Positions 53,438 to 63,540 of a stretch of DNA of 64,000 bases are shown piece after piece. This stretch comes from Anaerosolibacter carboniphilus (GTDB lineage: Bacteria; Bacillota; Clostridia; Peptostreptococcales; Thermotaleaceae): positions 1-64,000 of the forward strand of contig NZ_JACHEN010000029.1 of assembly GCF_014205875.1 (NCBI RefSeq), in the 5' to 3' direction. Made by a program: the position numbers and the translations under genes. Every line of letters begins with the position of its first letter. Position 1 is the stretch's first letter. The notes beneath the pieces are model-generated. The model did not search any database and had not been told where the DNA came from. It saw nothing but the letters and a program-made list of their open reading frames with translations.

Positions 53438-53465
53438 GTGTATAGATTATTGAACGATGTGTATA
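53438..53465 (+). promoter_or_regulatory. GTGTATA direct repeats, promoter-proximal enhancer candidate
   Basis: GTGTATA at 53438 and 53459, again 21 bp apart, located about 110-135 bp upstream of the sigma-54 promoter, the usual place for an upstream activating sequence. Between 53277 and 53437 I see nothing else. Confidence 0.65.
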
Positions 53466-53571
53466 TACCATCTTGTGCCCCTACCCTAAAGCAACGTTAG
53501 AATTAACTTCTAGATAAGCATATTCCTAATATTTCATCCAATCGTTTTCCTTTAGGATAGCTTAATTGTCC

Positions 53572-53588
53572 TTGGCATAGATATTGCT
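53572..53588 (+). promoter_or_regulatory. Sigma-54 (-24/-12) promoter of the cellobiose PTS operon
   Basis: TTGGCATAGATATTGCT: GG and GC are 12 bp apart as required for RpoN, and only one base departs from the TTGGCA-n6-TTGC consensus. It is about 50 bases before the EIIB gene. Confidence 0.85.
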
Positions 53589-53636
53589 AATAAAATAATT
53601 GAAATTATTATAAATCTAGAAAAGGAGGAATCATAC

Positions 53637-53957
53637 ATGAAGATTTTATTAGTATGTGCTGCAGGCATGTCAACAAGCTTAGTAGTCGAGAAAATGAAAA
53701 AGGCTCTTGGACCTGGTGAAGAGCATTTTGTCATTATTGCTGAGCCTGTAGAGAAATTTAAGGAAATTGTGAAAGACTTCGATGTCGTGATGCTTGGACC
53801 ACAAGTCAGATTTAAAAAGTCCGAGTTTGAGAAAATAGCTAAGGCGTATGGCATACCTGTAGATGTTATCAACACAACAGACTATGGCCTTTGCAGAGGA
53901 GATAAAATCCTTAAGGCTGCAAAGGAATTATATGAAAAAAATGAAAAGGAGGAATAA
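53637..53957 (+). CDS. celA: PTS cellobiose/lactose-family EIIB
   Basis: 106 residues. The phosphocysteine is Cys7 in LLVCAAGMSTS, the signature of the Lac/cellobiose EIIB family; GPQVRFKKSEFEKIA follows the second strand. It passes phosphate from EIIA to the incoming disaccharide on EIIC. First gene after the sigma-54 promoter, with AAAGGAGGAA before the ATG; EIIC starts two bases after its stop. Confidence 0.9.
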   Translation: MKILLVCAAGMSTSLVVEKMKKALGPGEEHFVIIAEPVEKFKEIVKDFDVVMLGPQVRFKKSEFEKIAKAYGIPVDVINTTDYGLCRGDKILKAAKELYEKNEKEE

Positions 53958-53959
53958 AA

Positions 53960-55318
53960 ATGAGAGGTTCATTTATGAGTTTTCTTGAAGAAAAATTGAT
54001 GCCTATTGGAGCAGCCCTTGGTCAGCAAAAACATTTAGCAGCAATTAGAGATGGAATCATGTCTACGATTCCTTTAACTGTTATAGGAGGCCTCTGTTTG
54101 ATTGTGGCATTCCCCCCTATTGATCCAGCAAAGGCGAATCCAAATAATCCATTACTAAAACCATTGCTGGCTTGGGCAGCTTGGGCTTCAGCACATATGG
54201 GTGCTATATTGACACCTTTCAACATGACAATGGCATTAATGGCGATCTTTTGTGCTTTTGGTGTTGCATACAGCCTTGCAAAATCCTATGATCTTGACGG
54301 ATTCTCGAATGCCATCACATCTTGTGTAGTATTTCTGCTAGTGGCTGGATCTTCAAAGACAGCCGTATTGATCGAGAATGTACAAAAAGGCGGCGATGCT
54401 TTAAACCAGACCATCAGTGTGCTTCCAACAACCTATTTTGATGCAAAAGGTCTTTTTACAGCTATGCTGGTTGGATTAATTACAGTAGAAATTACCAAGT
54501 TCTTAGAGCGCAGAGGATTTACGATTAAGATGCCTGAAGGAGTTCCTCCGGCAGTGGCGAGATCCTTCAATTCATTAATCCCCATGGCAGCAAATATGGC
54601 CATATTTTATACTATTGTCCTTATTCTCGATTCGACAGTGGGTATGAATCTACCTCAGACTGTCATGGCGGTCCTATCTCCTGCAGTAAGCGGAATAAAC
54701 ACCATATGGGGTATGCTGTTTGTCGTGTTGTTCTGCCAGCTCATGTGGTTTATTGGGATACATGGGGCAGCACTTGTAGGAACCGTAACAAATCCAATAT
54801 ATATTTCTAATATTATGGCAAATGCTTCTGCTAAAGTTGCAGGTCAACCACTGCCCAATATTTTTACTGAGCCGTTTTGGGCTTTCTACATCACCCTTGC
54901 TGGTTCGGGTGCAACTATGGCACTGGTGCTAATGATGTTAAGAAGTAGATCCAAACAATTGAAGATGGTAGGTGAGGTTGCATTTTTACCGGGTTTATTT
55001 AATATTAATGAACCAGTGACTTTCGGTTCACCTATTGTAATGAATCCTATCCTGGGTATTCCATTTATTCTGGCTCCTATCGCTAACTTGATTATTGCAT
55101 ATATTGTCACTTCCATAGGGTTAGTTGGGAAAGCCTTCGCAGCAGCACCGTGGACGACACCTCCATTTATCGGAGCTGGGCTAGCAACAATGGATTTTAA
55201 GGCAGTATTACTTGTATTTGCACTTATTGCAATAGATTATGTTATATACTTCCCATTCTTCAAGATGTATGAGAAGAATTTAATAGAACAAGAAATGACA
55301 GAAGTAGAAGCTAAATAA
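53960..55318 (+). CDS. celB: PTS cellobiose/lactose-family EIIC permease
   Basis: 452 residues, about ten membrane segments. Family motifs include IGAALGQQKHLAAIRDGIMSTIPLTVIGG at the N-terminus, FIGIHGAALVGTV in the middle and LPGLFNINEPVTFGSPIVMNP, the conserved NEP substrate-binding segment. Transports a beta-linked disaccharide such as cellobiose or chitobiose; the two phospho-beta-glucosidases downstream favour beta-glucosides. GGAGG precedes the ATG. Confidence 0.92.
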   Translation: MRGSFMSFLEEKLMPIGAALGQQKHLAAIRDGIMSTIPLTVIGGLCLIVAFPPIDPAKANPNNPLLKPLLAWAAWASAHMGAILTPFNMTMALMAIFCAFGVAYSLAKSYDLDGFSNAITSCVVFLLVAGSSKTAVLIENVQKGGDALNQTISVLPTTYFDAKGLFTAMLVGLITVEITKFLERRGFTIKMPEGVPPAVARSFNSLIPMAANMAIFYTIVLILDSTVGMNLPQTVMAVLSPAVSGINTIWGMLFVVLFCQLMWFIGIHGAALVGTVTNPIYISNIMANASAKVAGQPLPNIFTEPFWAFYITLAGSGATMALVLMMLRSRSKQLKMVGEVAFLPGLFNINEPVTFGSPIVMNPILGIPFILAPIANLIIAYIVTSIGLVGKAFAAAPWTTPPFIGAGLATMDFKAVLLVFALIAIDYVIYFPFFKMYEKNLIEQEMTEVEAK

Positions 55319-55348
55319 TGAAAGTATTTAAAATACTTTGAAATAAAT

Positions 55349-55379
55349 AAGGGTCCCTGTCTAGCACAAGAGGGACCCT
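55349..55379 (+). terminator. Intra-operon hairpin between EIIC and EIIA genes
   Basis: GGGTCCCT (55351-55358) pairs with AGGGACCC (55371-55378). No T-run follows. It may limit read-through or protect the upstream mRNA rather than terminate. Confidence 0.5.
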
Positions 55380-55413
55380 AAAAATATCAACAACAATCGG
55401 GAGGTACATGACG

Positions 55414-57244
<1,831 letters not shown>

Positions 57245-57305
57245 TAGAAAGGAATCAGCTTTGTGAAGTATTGGAAAAGGTGATATGAATAGAGGAGGAA
57301 ATGTA

Positions 57306-58619
57306 ATGGGAAAAGGGTTAAAAATTGTTACGATTGGTGGGGGGTCCAGTTATACACCAGAGATTGTCGAAGGAATGATTAAAAGAAAACTAGATGGGAG
57401 CCTACCGATTGAAGAGCTATATCTTGTAGATATAGAAGAAGGTAAAGAAAAACTAGAAATCGTGGGCAACCTAGCCAGGAGGATGGTTGAAAAGGCGGGA
57501 GCAGATATAAAAATTCACCTGACACTGGATAGGCGATCGGCTTTAAAAGATGCGGATTTTGTAACGACACAATTCAGAGTCGGATTGTTGGATGCAAGAA
57601 TTAGAGATGAAAAAATTCCCTTAAGATATGGTTTGCTTGGGCAGGAAACAAATGGCGCAGGTGGTTTTGCAAAAGCACAAAGAACTATACCAGTCATTCT
57701 TGATATCTGCAAAGATATGGAGGCGTTGTGCCCTGCTGCATGGTTGATTAACTTTACAAATCCATCCGGCATGGTGACAGAAGCAGTTTTAAAGCATACA
57801 AATATCAAGGTAGTAGGCGTATGCAATGTACCATATGGAATTCAAGCGCTGACTGCCGAGGCACATAAGGTTGATTTGGCAGATGTTTTTATAGAATTTG
57901 CAGGTCTGAACCATTTCGTATATGGAAGAAAAGTATATGTAAAAGGAATTGATAAAACAACAGAAACCCTTGAACTATTTAAGCGTTCCGATAGCTTTAC
58001 AATGAGAAATATACCAGGTCTGGAATGGCCGTTTGAGCTGGTTGATGCTTTAGGAGTTTTGCCATGCCCATATCATAGATATTACTATCTTAAAGATATC
58101 ATGTTGAAGCATGCAGAAGAAGAAGCTGAGAATGAAGGTACCAGAGGTGAGGTCGTCAAAAGACTTGAAGAACAGCTGTTTGAGTTATATAAGGATCCGG
58201 ATTTAAATATCAAACCTCCTCAGCTCTCCGAAAGAGGAGGCGCTCATTACAGTGATGTGGCTTTAAATGTTATTGACGGCATCTATAATGATAGAAAGAA
58301 CATTCAGACTGTAAATGTCAGGAACAACGGAACGATATCCGATCTCTCTGATGAGGCAGCGATTGAATGCAATTGCCTTATTGATAAAAGCGGTGCCCAC
58401 CCGATTAATGTTGGACATTTAGAATCCAGCATAAGGGGTCTGATTCAGATCATGAAAGTTTTTGAAGAGCTTACTGTTGAAGCGGCAGTGACTGGAGATT
58501 ATGGAACTGCACTTAAAGCGCTTACGATTAATCCGTTAATTGGAGATTCTGTAAAAGCGAAGAAAGTATTGGATGATATTATTAAGGAAAATAAGGAATA
58601 TCTGCCCCAATATAAATAA
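57306..58619 (+). CDS. 6-phospho-beta-glucosidase, glycoside hydrolase family 4 (NAD- and metal-dependent)
   Basis: 437 residues. NAD-binding IVTIGGGSSYTPE at the N-terminus, GAGGFAKAQRTIPVI, metal-ligand Cys in VCNVPYG and His in GLNHFVYG, typical of the CelF/LicH/BglT group. GH4 enzymes use an oxidation-elimination mechanism and can cleave alpha or beta and thio-linked glycosides. Having both GH1 and GH4 in one operon widens the range of phospho-glucosides that can be used. ATG 57306 follows AGGAGG by 7 bases. Confidence 0.92.
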   Translation: MGKGLKIVTIGGGSSYTPEIVEGMIKRKLDGSLPIEELYLVDIEEGKEKLEIVGNLARRMVEKAGADIKIHLTLDRRSALKDADFVTTQFRVGLLDARIRDEKIPLRYGLLGQETNGAGGFAKAQRTIPVILDICKDMEALCPAAWLINFTNPSGMVTEAVLKHTNIKVVGVCNVPYGIQALTAEAHKVDLADVFIEFAGLNHFVYGRKVYVKGIDKTTETLELFKRSDSFTMRNIPGLEWPFELVDALGVLPCPYHRYYYLKDIMLKHAEEEAENEGTRGEVVKRLEEQLFELYKDPDLNIKPPQLSERGGAHYSDVALNVIDGIYNDRKNIQTVNVRNNGTISDLSDEAAIECNCLIDKSGAHPINVGHLESSIRGLIQIMKVFEELTVEAAVTGDYGTALKALTINPLIGDSVKAKKVLDDIIKENKEYLPQYK

Positions 58620-58630
58620 AAAATGAGATT

Positions 58631-58662
58631 GAAATGCCTGCGTATGATATCGCAGGCATTTC
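58631..58662 (+). terminator. Hairpin between the GH4 gene and the second HPr gene
   Basis: GAAATGCCTGCG pairs with CGCAGGCATTTC around a 7-8-base loop, followed by AAAATAG, not a T-run. Probably a partial terminator or mRNA 3' stabiliser, so the HPr gene may still be in the operon. Confidence 0.55.
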
Positions 58663-58726
58663 AAAATAGAAAATAAATGAATGCTCTAGGAAAGCGTATT
58701 GTATATGTGAAAAGGAGGAAATGAAG

Positions 58727-58987
58727 ATGGAAAAAATAATTAAGATACTAAATCAGACAGGAATTCATGCAAGGCCTGCATCCTTACTGGTAAAAGCAGC
58801 AACTCCCTTTTCTTCTGAAGTCACAATAGAGTTTAAAGGCAATGTTTTTAATGCAAAATCTATCATGAATATTTTAAGTGCAAGCCTACAGAAAGATGAT
58901 GTGATTAAAATAATTGCTAGAGGATCCGATGAGAAGGAAGCTGTTGAAGCATTGGTAGCTTTAGTAGAATCAAAATTTGGAGAATAG
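58727..58987 (+). CDS. Second HPr phosphocarrier, PTS operon-associated
   Basis: 86 residues with His15 in GIHARPAS and Ser46 in AKSIMNILS, so both phosphorylation sites are intact. It differs from the HPr at 46856 at 16 positions, several near the EI/EII contact face (G to S and G to D after Ser46). It closes the sigma-54-controlled cellobiose operon, so it should be made mainly when that sugar is present. ATG 58727 is 8 bases after AAGGAGG. Confidence 0.9.
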   Translation: MEKIIKILNQTGIHARPASLLVKAATPFSSEVTIEFKGNVFNAKSIMNILSASLQKDDVIKIIARGSDEKEAVEALVALVESKFGE

Positions 58988-59167
58988 TATTCTTTTACGT
59001 TGCAGCAAATATCGTATGAGATAGATGTATTTACAAATTATATACAACTTGTTAATATATTACAGTAAGCTTGGTTTATAAAATCTTTCTAGATTGCGTC
59101 TTTAATAGATACGTATTAATAGGGAGATTTTTTACTGACGCTATAAAATTTTCGAGGTGATTTGTAT

Positions 59168-60022
59168 ATGGTAAGAACAAGAATCATACGTTACTTATTG
59201 TTTATTTGTATGTCGATGTGGTTGATGGGTTGTATAGAAAAAGTCGACAAAGAAGTAATTCATTTTAAACAGTTAGAAAATGTTTATGGATTTGTCAATG
59301 AATCTGGAAAAAAGATTATTACAATACCCAGTGAACAGGGAACTGAATTAGAAAATCCGCAAGAATTCAACATAGCTGTAGGCAACAATGGGGAAATCAT
59401 TGAGATTGAATTTGTAAAAAAACAGGAAGCAAACGATAAGGATAATTGGAGGCAGACAATATATAATTTTGACAATATGGAAGGATATATCTATGAAGTA
59501 AAGGATGGAGAAGCTATCAAGAACAAAACATATTTTCTAGCAAAGGATGCTATTATCAATCAAGATACCTTGTTTGAGTTGAAATCAACCCAAAATAATG
59601 ATTTGCAGAATAGTTTATATAAAAATGTAGATGTTGAGACAATCAAAAATATTGAGATTATTAAAAATAGAAAAATAGTAGACAGCAAATTGCTTTCTAA
59701 AACTGCTGATAATGGGAAAGTATGCCTTTTTGTTTTTGAGAGAATAGGAGAGGATATGCTGGCAAGTATCGCTTATATTGAAGGAGATCAAGTGATATTC
59801 AAGGATTATCCAGCGAAGTATGATAAACTGTCTACCTGGAGAGTGGATGCTGGAGATGAGCCTGGTTTATTTGAGGTATTATTTCTTGCAAATTCAGATG
59901 AAGGTCTTTTATTAGGTTTAACATGGGCAGGTCCGGAAGGTGAAAATGCATTTGTTTTGAAAGAAGAAAACGGAGTGTTACAACAAACTGACTTAAAGAG
60001 CAGCAGGTACTGGGCGCCGTAA
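59168..60022 (+). CDS. Predicted lipoprotein of unknown function
   Basis: 284 residues. The N-terminus has a lipobox, LMGC, with acylated Cys near residue 22 after a short basic and hydrophobic stretch (RTRIIRYLLFICMSMW). The rest is a mix of beta-strand-like segments, with no domain that I recognise; repeated asparagine/lysine-rich parts and the end GLTWAGPEGENAFVLKEENG resemble bacterial beta-sheet surface lipoproteins. ATG 59168 is 7 bases after GAGGTGA. Neighbours give no clue. Confidence 0.75.
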   Translation: MVRTRIIRYLLFICMSMWLMGCIEKVDKEVIHFKQLENVYGFVNESGKKIITIPSEQGTELENPQEFNIAVGNNGEIIEIEFVKKQEANDKDNWRQTIYNFDNMEGYIYEVKDGEAIKNKTYFLAKDAIINQDTLFELKSTQNNDLQNSLYKNVDVETIKNIEIIKNRKIVDSKLLSKTADNGKVCLFVFERIGEDMLASIAYIEGDQVIFKDYPAKYDKLSTWRVDAGDEPGLFEVLFLANSDEGLLLGLTWAGPEGENAFVLKEENGVLQQTDLKSSRYWAP

Positions 60023-60127
60023 CATAAGGAGAATATTATTATCACACTTATGGGTTGAAGAAGCCCCTGGCAAATATATGTTGATGTTGTTATAACTATT
60101 CAGCAATTATCGAACGGAGGTATGAGA

Positions 60128-60955
60128 GTGGGAAAGAGAGAGGATTATATTAACAAGTTGGAGCCTTTGATGATCCTTCCTAGCAGAATTAGTGAGATGG
60201 AAGATTTCTTGATTTCGAATTCAAATCTTCCTGGTCCTAGAGGAAATTTGGAATTGGCTGATGCTTTTGCTGATGCTGTAGAATTGACTGGTTTTCGCCA
60301 AGATATGTGGAATGATATCCTCACGTGGTTGAACATTACCCCTGAAGAGGCACCTGCTGGGCATCCGAGAGAGTTTCTTCCTTTCTGCGCGGTATTGAGT
60401 CTCGGTGCATTATATGGTTTAGTGAACGAAGAAGAAAAGGGAAAGATCGTAAAACAGATACAAGAACGGGCTTGTGATGAAAGATGGAGGACTCGCGAGT
60501 CAGTAGCCATGGCTTTTCAACGGATTGGAGAGAAGGATTTTAACAGTGTTAGGCGTATTTTTAATCAATGGATGAAAGAGGCTTCCCTAGTAGAACAGCG
60601 AGCTATTTTGGCTGCGCTTGCCCATCCGCCAATGTTAAATAGCAGGGAAAACACAGAGTTTTGCCTAAAAGTAGCAGACCAAATACTTGAAAAACTAGCA
60701 TGGTTGGATAGATCTGCACGAAAAAAAGAAGAGTTTAAGATACTAAAGAAGGGTTTGGATTATGCCATCAGTGTTTTTGTTGAAAGGCTTCCTTCAGAAG
60801 GGTTTGATTTGCTTAAAAAGTGGGCTTTGGTAGAGGATTTGGATATTCAGCGGATTGTAAAATCTAATATCAGCAAGAATAGGTTAACCAAAAAGTATCC
60901 TATTGAGGTTAAAGAAGTCTCTGAAATGCTACAGATTTCGGAAAAAAGTGTATAG
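60128..60955 (+). CDS. HEAT-like helical repeat protein (DNA alkylation repair-like)
   Basis: About 275 residues, all helical, with HEAT-type repeats (FCAVLSLGALYGLVNEEEKGKIVKQIQERACDERWRTRESVAMAFQRIGEKDFNSV...). The spacing of Trp/Arg-rich helices recalls the AlkC/AlkD superfamily, and genes for alkylation repair follow 550 bp downstream, but the catalytic Trp/Asp pair of AlkD cannot be assigned by eye. Function uncertain. GTG 60128 is 7 bases after GGAGG; the ATG two codons earlier touches it. Confidence 0.7.
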   Translation: MGKREDYINKLEPLMILPSRISEMEDFLISNSNLPGPRGNLELADAFADAVELTGFRQDMWNDILTWLNITPEEAPAGHPREFLPFCAVLSLGALYGLVNEEEKGKIVKQIQERACDERWRTRESVAMAFQRIGEKDFNSVRRIFNQWMKEASLVEQRAILAALAHPPMLNSRENTEFCLKVADQILEKLAWLDRSARKKEEFKILKKGLDYAISVFVERLPSEGFDLLKKWALVEDLDIQRIVKSNISKNRLTKKYPIEVKEVSEMLQISEKSV

Positions 60956-61141
60956 ATAGATAGAATCCCACTTACCATGACTAACAGAAAGAGAAAAAAA
61001 CCTTTTTAAAATTTGATGCTCACAGACAAAAGAGAAACACAGGAACATTTATAGGACAAAGGTACTAACTTCATATGATTTAAAAGGTCTTTGTAGCATT
61101 TTATAGAATGATTACAGTAAAACTTATTTGGAGGTGTTAAG

Positions 61142-61339
61142 ATGGATATAAGTAGCTACGCTGCACAGAATCTATATAGTGTTAAACAGGCGCTCAACAT
61201 TGCCGTACTACAAAAGGCCATGAATCAGGATGCGTCTGCTGTCAGTATGTTGGTTGAGGGGATGCAGCAAACGAATAAAGCTGTTATGGAGAATTCTATA
61301 ACTCCCCATAAAGGTGGAAATATTGATATTTCAATTTAG
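61142..61339 (+). CDS. YjfB-family putative motility protein
   Basis: 65 residues beginning MDISSYAAQNLYSVKQALNIAVLQKAMNQ and ending with a Ser/Asn-rich tail, the pattern of the small YjfB family, which in Bacillus is linked to motility regulons. No signal peptide. TTTGGAGGTG precedes the ATG and a terminator follows, so it is monocistronic. Confidence 0.8.
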   Translation: MDISSYAAQNLYSVKQALNIAVLQKAMNQDASAVSMLVEGMQQTNKAVMENSITPHKGGNIDISI

Positions 61340-61342
61340 GAT

Positions 61343-61375
61343 AAGGCGCTCAAAGAATGAGTGCCTTTTATTATT
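61343..61375 (+). terminator. Terminator behind the YjfB-like gene
   Basis: AAGGCGCTC (61343-61351) pairs with GAGTGCCTT (61359-61367; one wobble), then TTATTATT. Confidence 0.8.
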
Positions 61376-61502
61376 ATTTACAATAAAAGATTCGGGTTGA
61401 GTGAAATTAGAGGGGTTGAATAGGTTAGTGAAATATAGGAAGAAATCATTTATGTGAGAGTGTATAATAGTGATAGAAGTACTGGCAGGGGAGGCTTAAA
61501 AT

Positions 61503-62069
61503 GTGAAAGAAACGAATGAAATTCCTAGAGAAATCAAATGGCATGCAGTGAAAAATTGTGATAGACAATTTGATGGAAAGTTCTTCTATGCTGTCAAAAC
61601 TACAGGCATTTTTTGCCGACCTTCTTGCCAAGCAAAAACACCGTTGAAAAAGAATACACTATTTTTTGATAGGCCAGAAGATGCTGTGAATGCAGGGTTC
61701 AGGCCTTGTAAAATGTGCAGGCCTGATATTCATGAATCCAGATATGAGCCAAACAAAGAGCTAATAGCAAAAACAGAGAAAATGCTAATACAGCATTATA
61801 GCGAAGGGTTTAAACTTAAAGTCGTTGCTCAAGAACTGGGCATGAGTGAGAGCAATTTAACCAGAGTATTTAAACAATACTATGACATGACACCAAGTGA
61901 ATATGTAATGAAAATAAGGGTGAAGAAGGCAACCGAACTTTTAAGAGGAAAGGATAAATCTATTGTTGAAATAGCCCATGAAGTAGGCTTTAAAAGCTTG
62001 TCTACTTTTTATAAGAATTTTAAAGAAAACATAGGGTGTACACCAAGGGAATATAGAAAAAGAACATGA
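61503..62069 (+). CDS. adaA: AdaA-type methylphosphotriester-DNA methyltransferase and AraC-type activator
   Basis: 188 residues. The Ada zinc/methyl-acceptor domain has Cys38, Cys42, Cys69 and Cys72 (GIFCRPSC, FRPCKMC), the same numbering as in E. coli Ada, where Cys38 takes the methyl group. An AraC-type HTH follows (about 95-185; LKVVAQELGMSESNLTRVFKQYY, SIVEIAHEVGFKSLSTFYKNFKE). There is no O6-methylguanine domain; that is encoded two genes downstream. Starts at GTG 8 bases after GGGGAGG. After self-methylation it should activate this operon. Confidence 0.92.
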   Translation: MKETNEIPREIKWHAVKNCDRQFDGKFFYAVKTTGIFCRPSCQAKTPLKKNTLFFDRPEDAVNAGFRPCKMCRPDIHESRYEPNKELIAKTEKMLIQHYSEGFKLKVVAQELGMSESNLTRVFKQYYDMTPSEYVMKIRVKKATELLRGKDKSIVEIAHEVGFKSLSTFYKNFKENIGCTPREYRKRT

Positions 62070-62082
62070 TAGGAGAATTACG

Positions 62083-63006
62083 ATGGGGATGAATGAAGTA
62101 GAATGGATAGATTTTAATCAATATATTGAGTTGCAGCTGCCTAGTGAATTTAGTTTTTATGAGTGCTTGGTATATTTGAATCGATCAGATATTGAATGCC
62201 TCCATAAGGTAAAAGATGATGGGTTATACAAACTATTAAAGTATGAAGATTCTTATGTTCTATTTAAAATTAATGTTCACTGTAAGAGAATGAGGATTAC
62301 TTTTTTAAATGTTGTTCCTACATCGTGGGTTAAAGATCAGGTAGCAGGATATGTTTGGGATATGTTCGATCTTAGTACAGATTTATCGCTATTCATTGAA
62401 AGTATGAAGAATGATAAAATACTGAGTCTATTAATAAGTAAGTACAGAGGACTTAGAGTGATCAAAATGAACGATCTATTTGAAGGGATATGCTGGGCCA
62501 TTATGGGACAACAAATAAATCTTAAATTTGCATATACCTTGAAAAGAAAGTTGGTTGAGAAATATGGAGAAAAGTTTAGCTACAGCGGTGAAGATTTTTT
62601 TATTTTTCCAACTCCGGAAAAAATAGCACAATTAGAGATTGAAGATCTAAAAGCCCTTCAATTTACACAAAAAAAGGCGGAATATGTAATTGGCATTGCA
62701 AAATTATTTGCCAATGGTAGCCTTGACAAAAATAAATTAGTGTGTGAAAAAGGTTATGAAGATTTAGTTAAAAAACTAGTAGCAATTAGAGGTATTGGAA
62801 ACTGGACTGCAGATTATACGATTATGAAATGCTTTCACTTGAATTGTGCTTTTCCCATTGCCGATGTGGGTCTGCACAATGCTTTAAAAGATATACTAAA
62901 GCTGGATGAAAAGCCTTCTTTGCATGAGATTCAGAAGTTCGCCCAGGCGTGGAAAGGTTGGGAAGCATATGCAACCTTTTATATATGGAGGTGGCTATAT
63001 GATTAA
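62083..63006 (+). CDS. alkA: DNA-3-methyladenine glycosylase II (AlkA type)
   Basis: 307 residues. N-terminal AlkA-N beta domain (1-115), then the HhH-GPD domain with the helix-hairpin-helix LVAIRGIGNWTADY (about 233-246) and the catalytic Asp261 in FPIADVGLHNAL. Removes 3-methyladenine and other alkylated bases. It lies 13 bases after adaA, with AGGAG before the ATG, and overlaps ogt by 8 bases. Confidence 0.92.
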   Translation: MGMNEVEWIDFNQYIELQLPSEFSFYECLVYLNRSDIECLHKVKDDGLYKLLKYEDSYVLFKINVHCKRMRITFLNVVPTSWVKDQVAGYVWDMFDLSTDLSLFIESMKNDKILSLLISKYRGLRVIKMNDLFEGICWAIMGQQINLKFAYTLKRKLVEKYGEKFSYSGEDFFIFPTPEKIAQLEIEDLKALQFTQKKAEYVIGIAKLFANGSLDKNKLVCEKGYEDLVKKLVAIRGIGNWTADYTIMKCFHLNCAFPIADVGLHNALKDILKLDEKPSLHEIQKFAQAWKGWEAYATFYIWRWLYD

Positions 63007-63463
63007 AAAGTTTTATGGCTATTATCATTCACCAATAGGGATCGTAGAAATAATTTGTTCAGAAGATGCACTTCTGTCCGCTATGTTTGTAGATGAAGAA
63101 AAGGCTACAAATGAAACAAACTTTATATTGGAAGAGACTGTTATGCAGCTAGATGAATACTTCAAGGGGATTAGGAAAACATTTGATTTAAAGATCAGTT
63201 TAGAAGGAACTGTTTTTCAAAAAAAGGTATGGAAAGAGCTGCTTACAATTCACTATGGAGAAATCCTTTCATATAAGGAATTGGCCATCAAGATAGGGAA
63301 TAGGAAAGCAGTCAGGGCAGTGGGGAATGCAAATGGTAAGAATAATATATCCATAGTAGTTCCCTGTCATAGAGTGATTGGAACCAATGGAAGTTTAACC
63401 GGTTATGCAGGCGGCCTTGAGAGGAAGAACTGGCTTCTGGAGCATGAGAAAAAATATAAATAA
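62999..63463 (+). CDS. ogt: Methylated-DNA-[protein]-cysteine S-methyltransferase
   Basis: 154 residues. Methyl-acceptor Cys123 in VVPCHRVIG, preceded by the DNA-binding helix (YKELAIKIGNRKAVRAVGNANGKN) with the Arg finger. Suicide repair of O6-methylguanine. ATG 62999 (MIKKFYGYYHSPIG) has GGAGG 8 bases upstream inside alkA and overlaps its stop, so the three alkylation genes form one unit. Confidence 0.93.
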   Translation: MIKKFYGYYHSPIGIVEIICSEDALLSAMFVDEEKATNETNFILEETVMQLDEYFKGIRKTFDLKISLEGTVFQKKVWKELLTIHYGEILSYKELAIKIGNRKAVRAVGNANGKNNISIVVPCHRVIGTNGSLTGYAGGLERKNWLLEHEKKYK

Positions 63464-63481
63464 CATATAAAAAATATGATA

Positions 63482-63522
63482 TGATACCAATAGGGTCGAT
63501 AGAGACTTTATTGGTATCATTT
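63482..63522 (+). terminator. Terminator of the alkylation-repair operon
   Basis: GATACCAATA pairs with TATTGGTATC, followed by ATTTT. Confidence 0.8.
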
Positions 63523-63540
63523 TAAATGGGGGGATGGATG

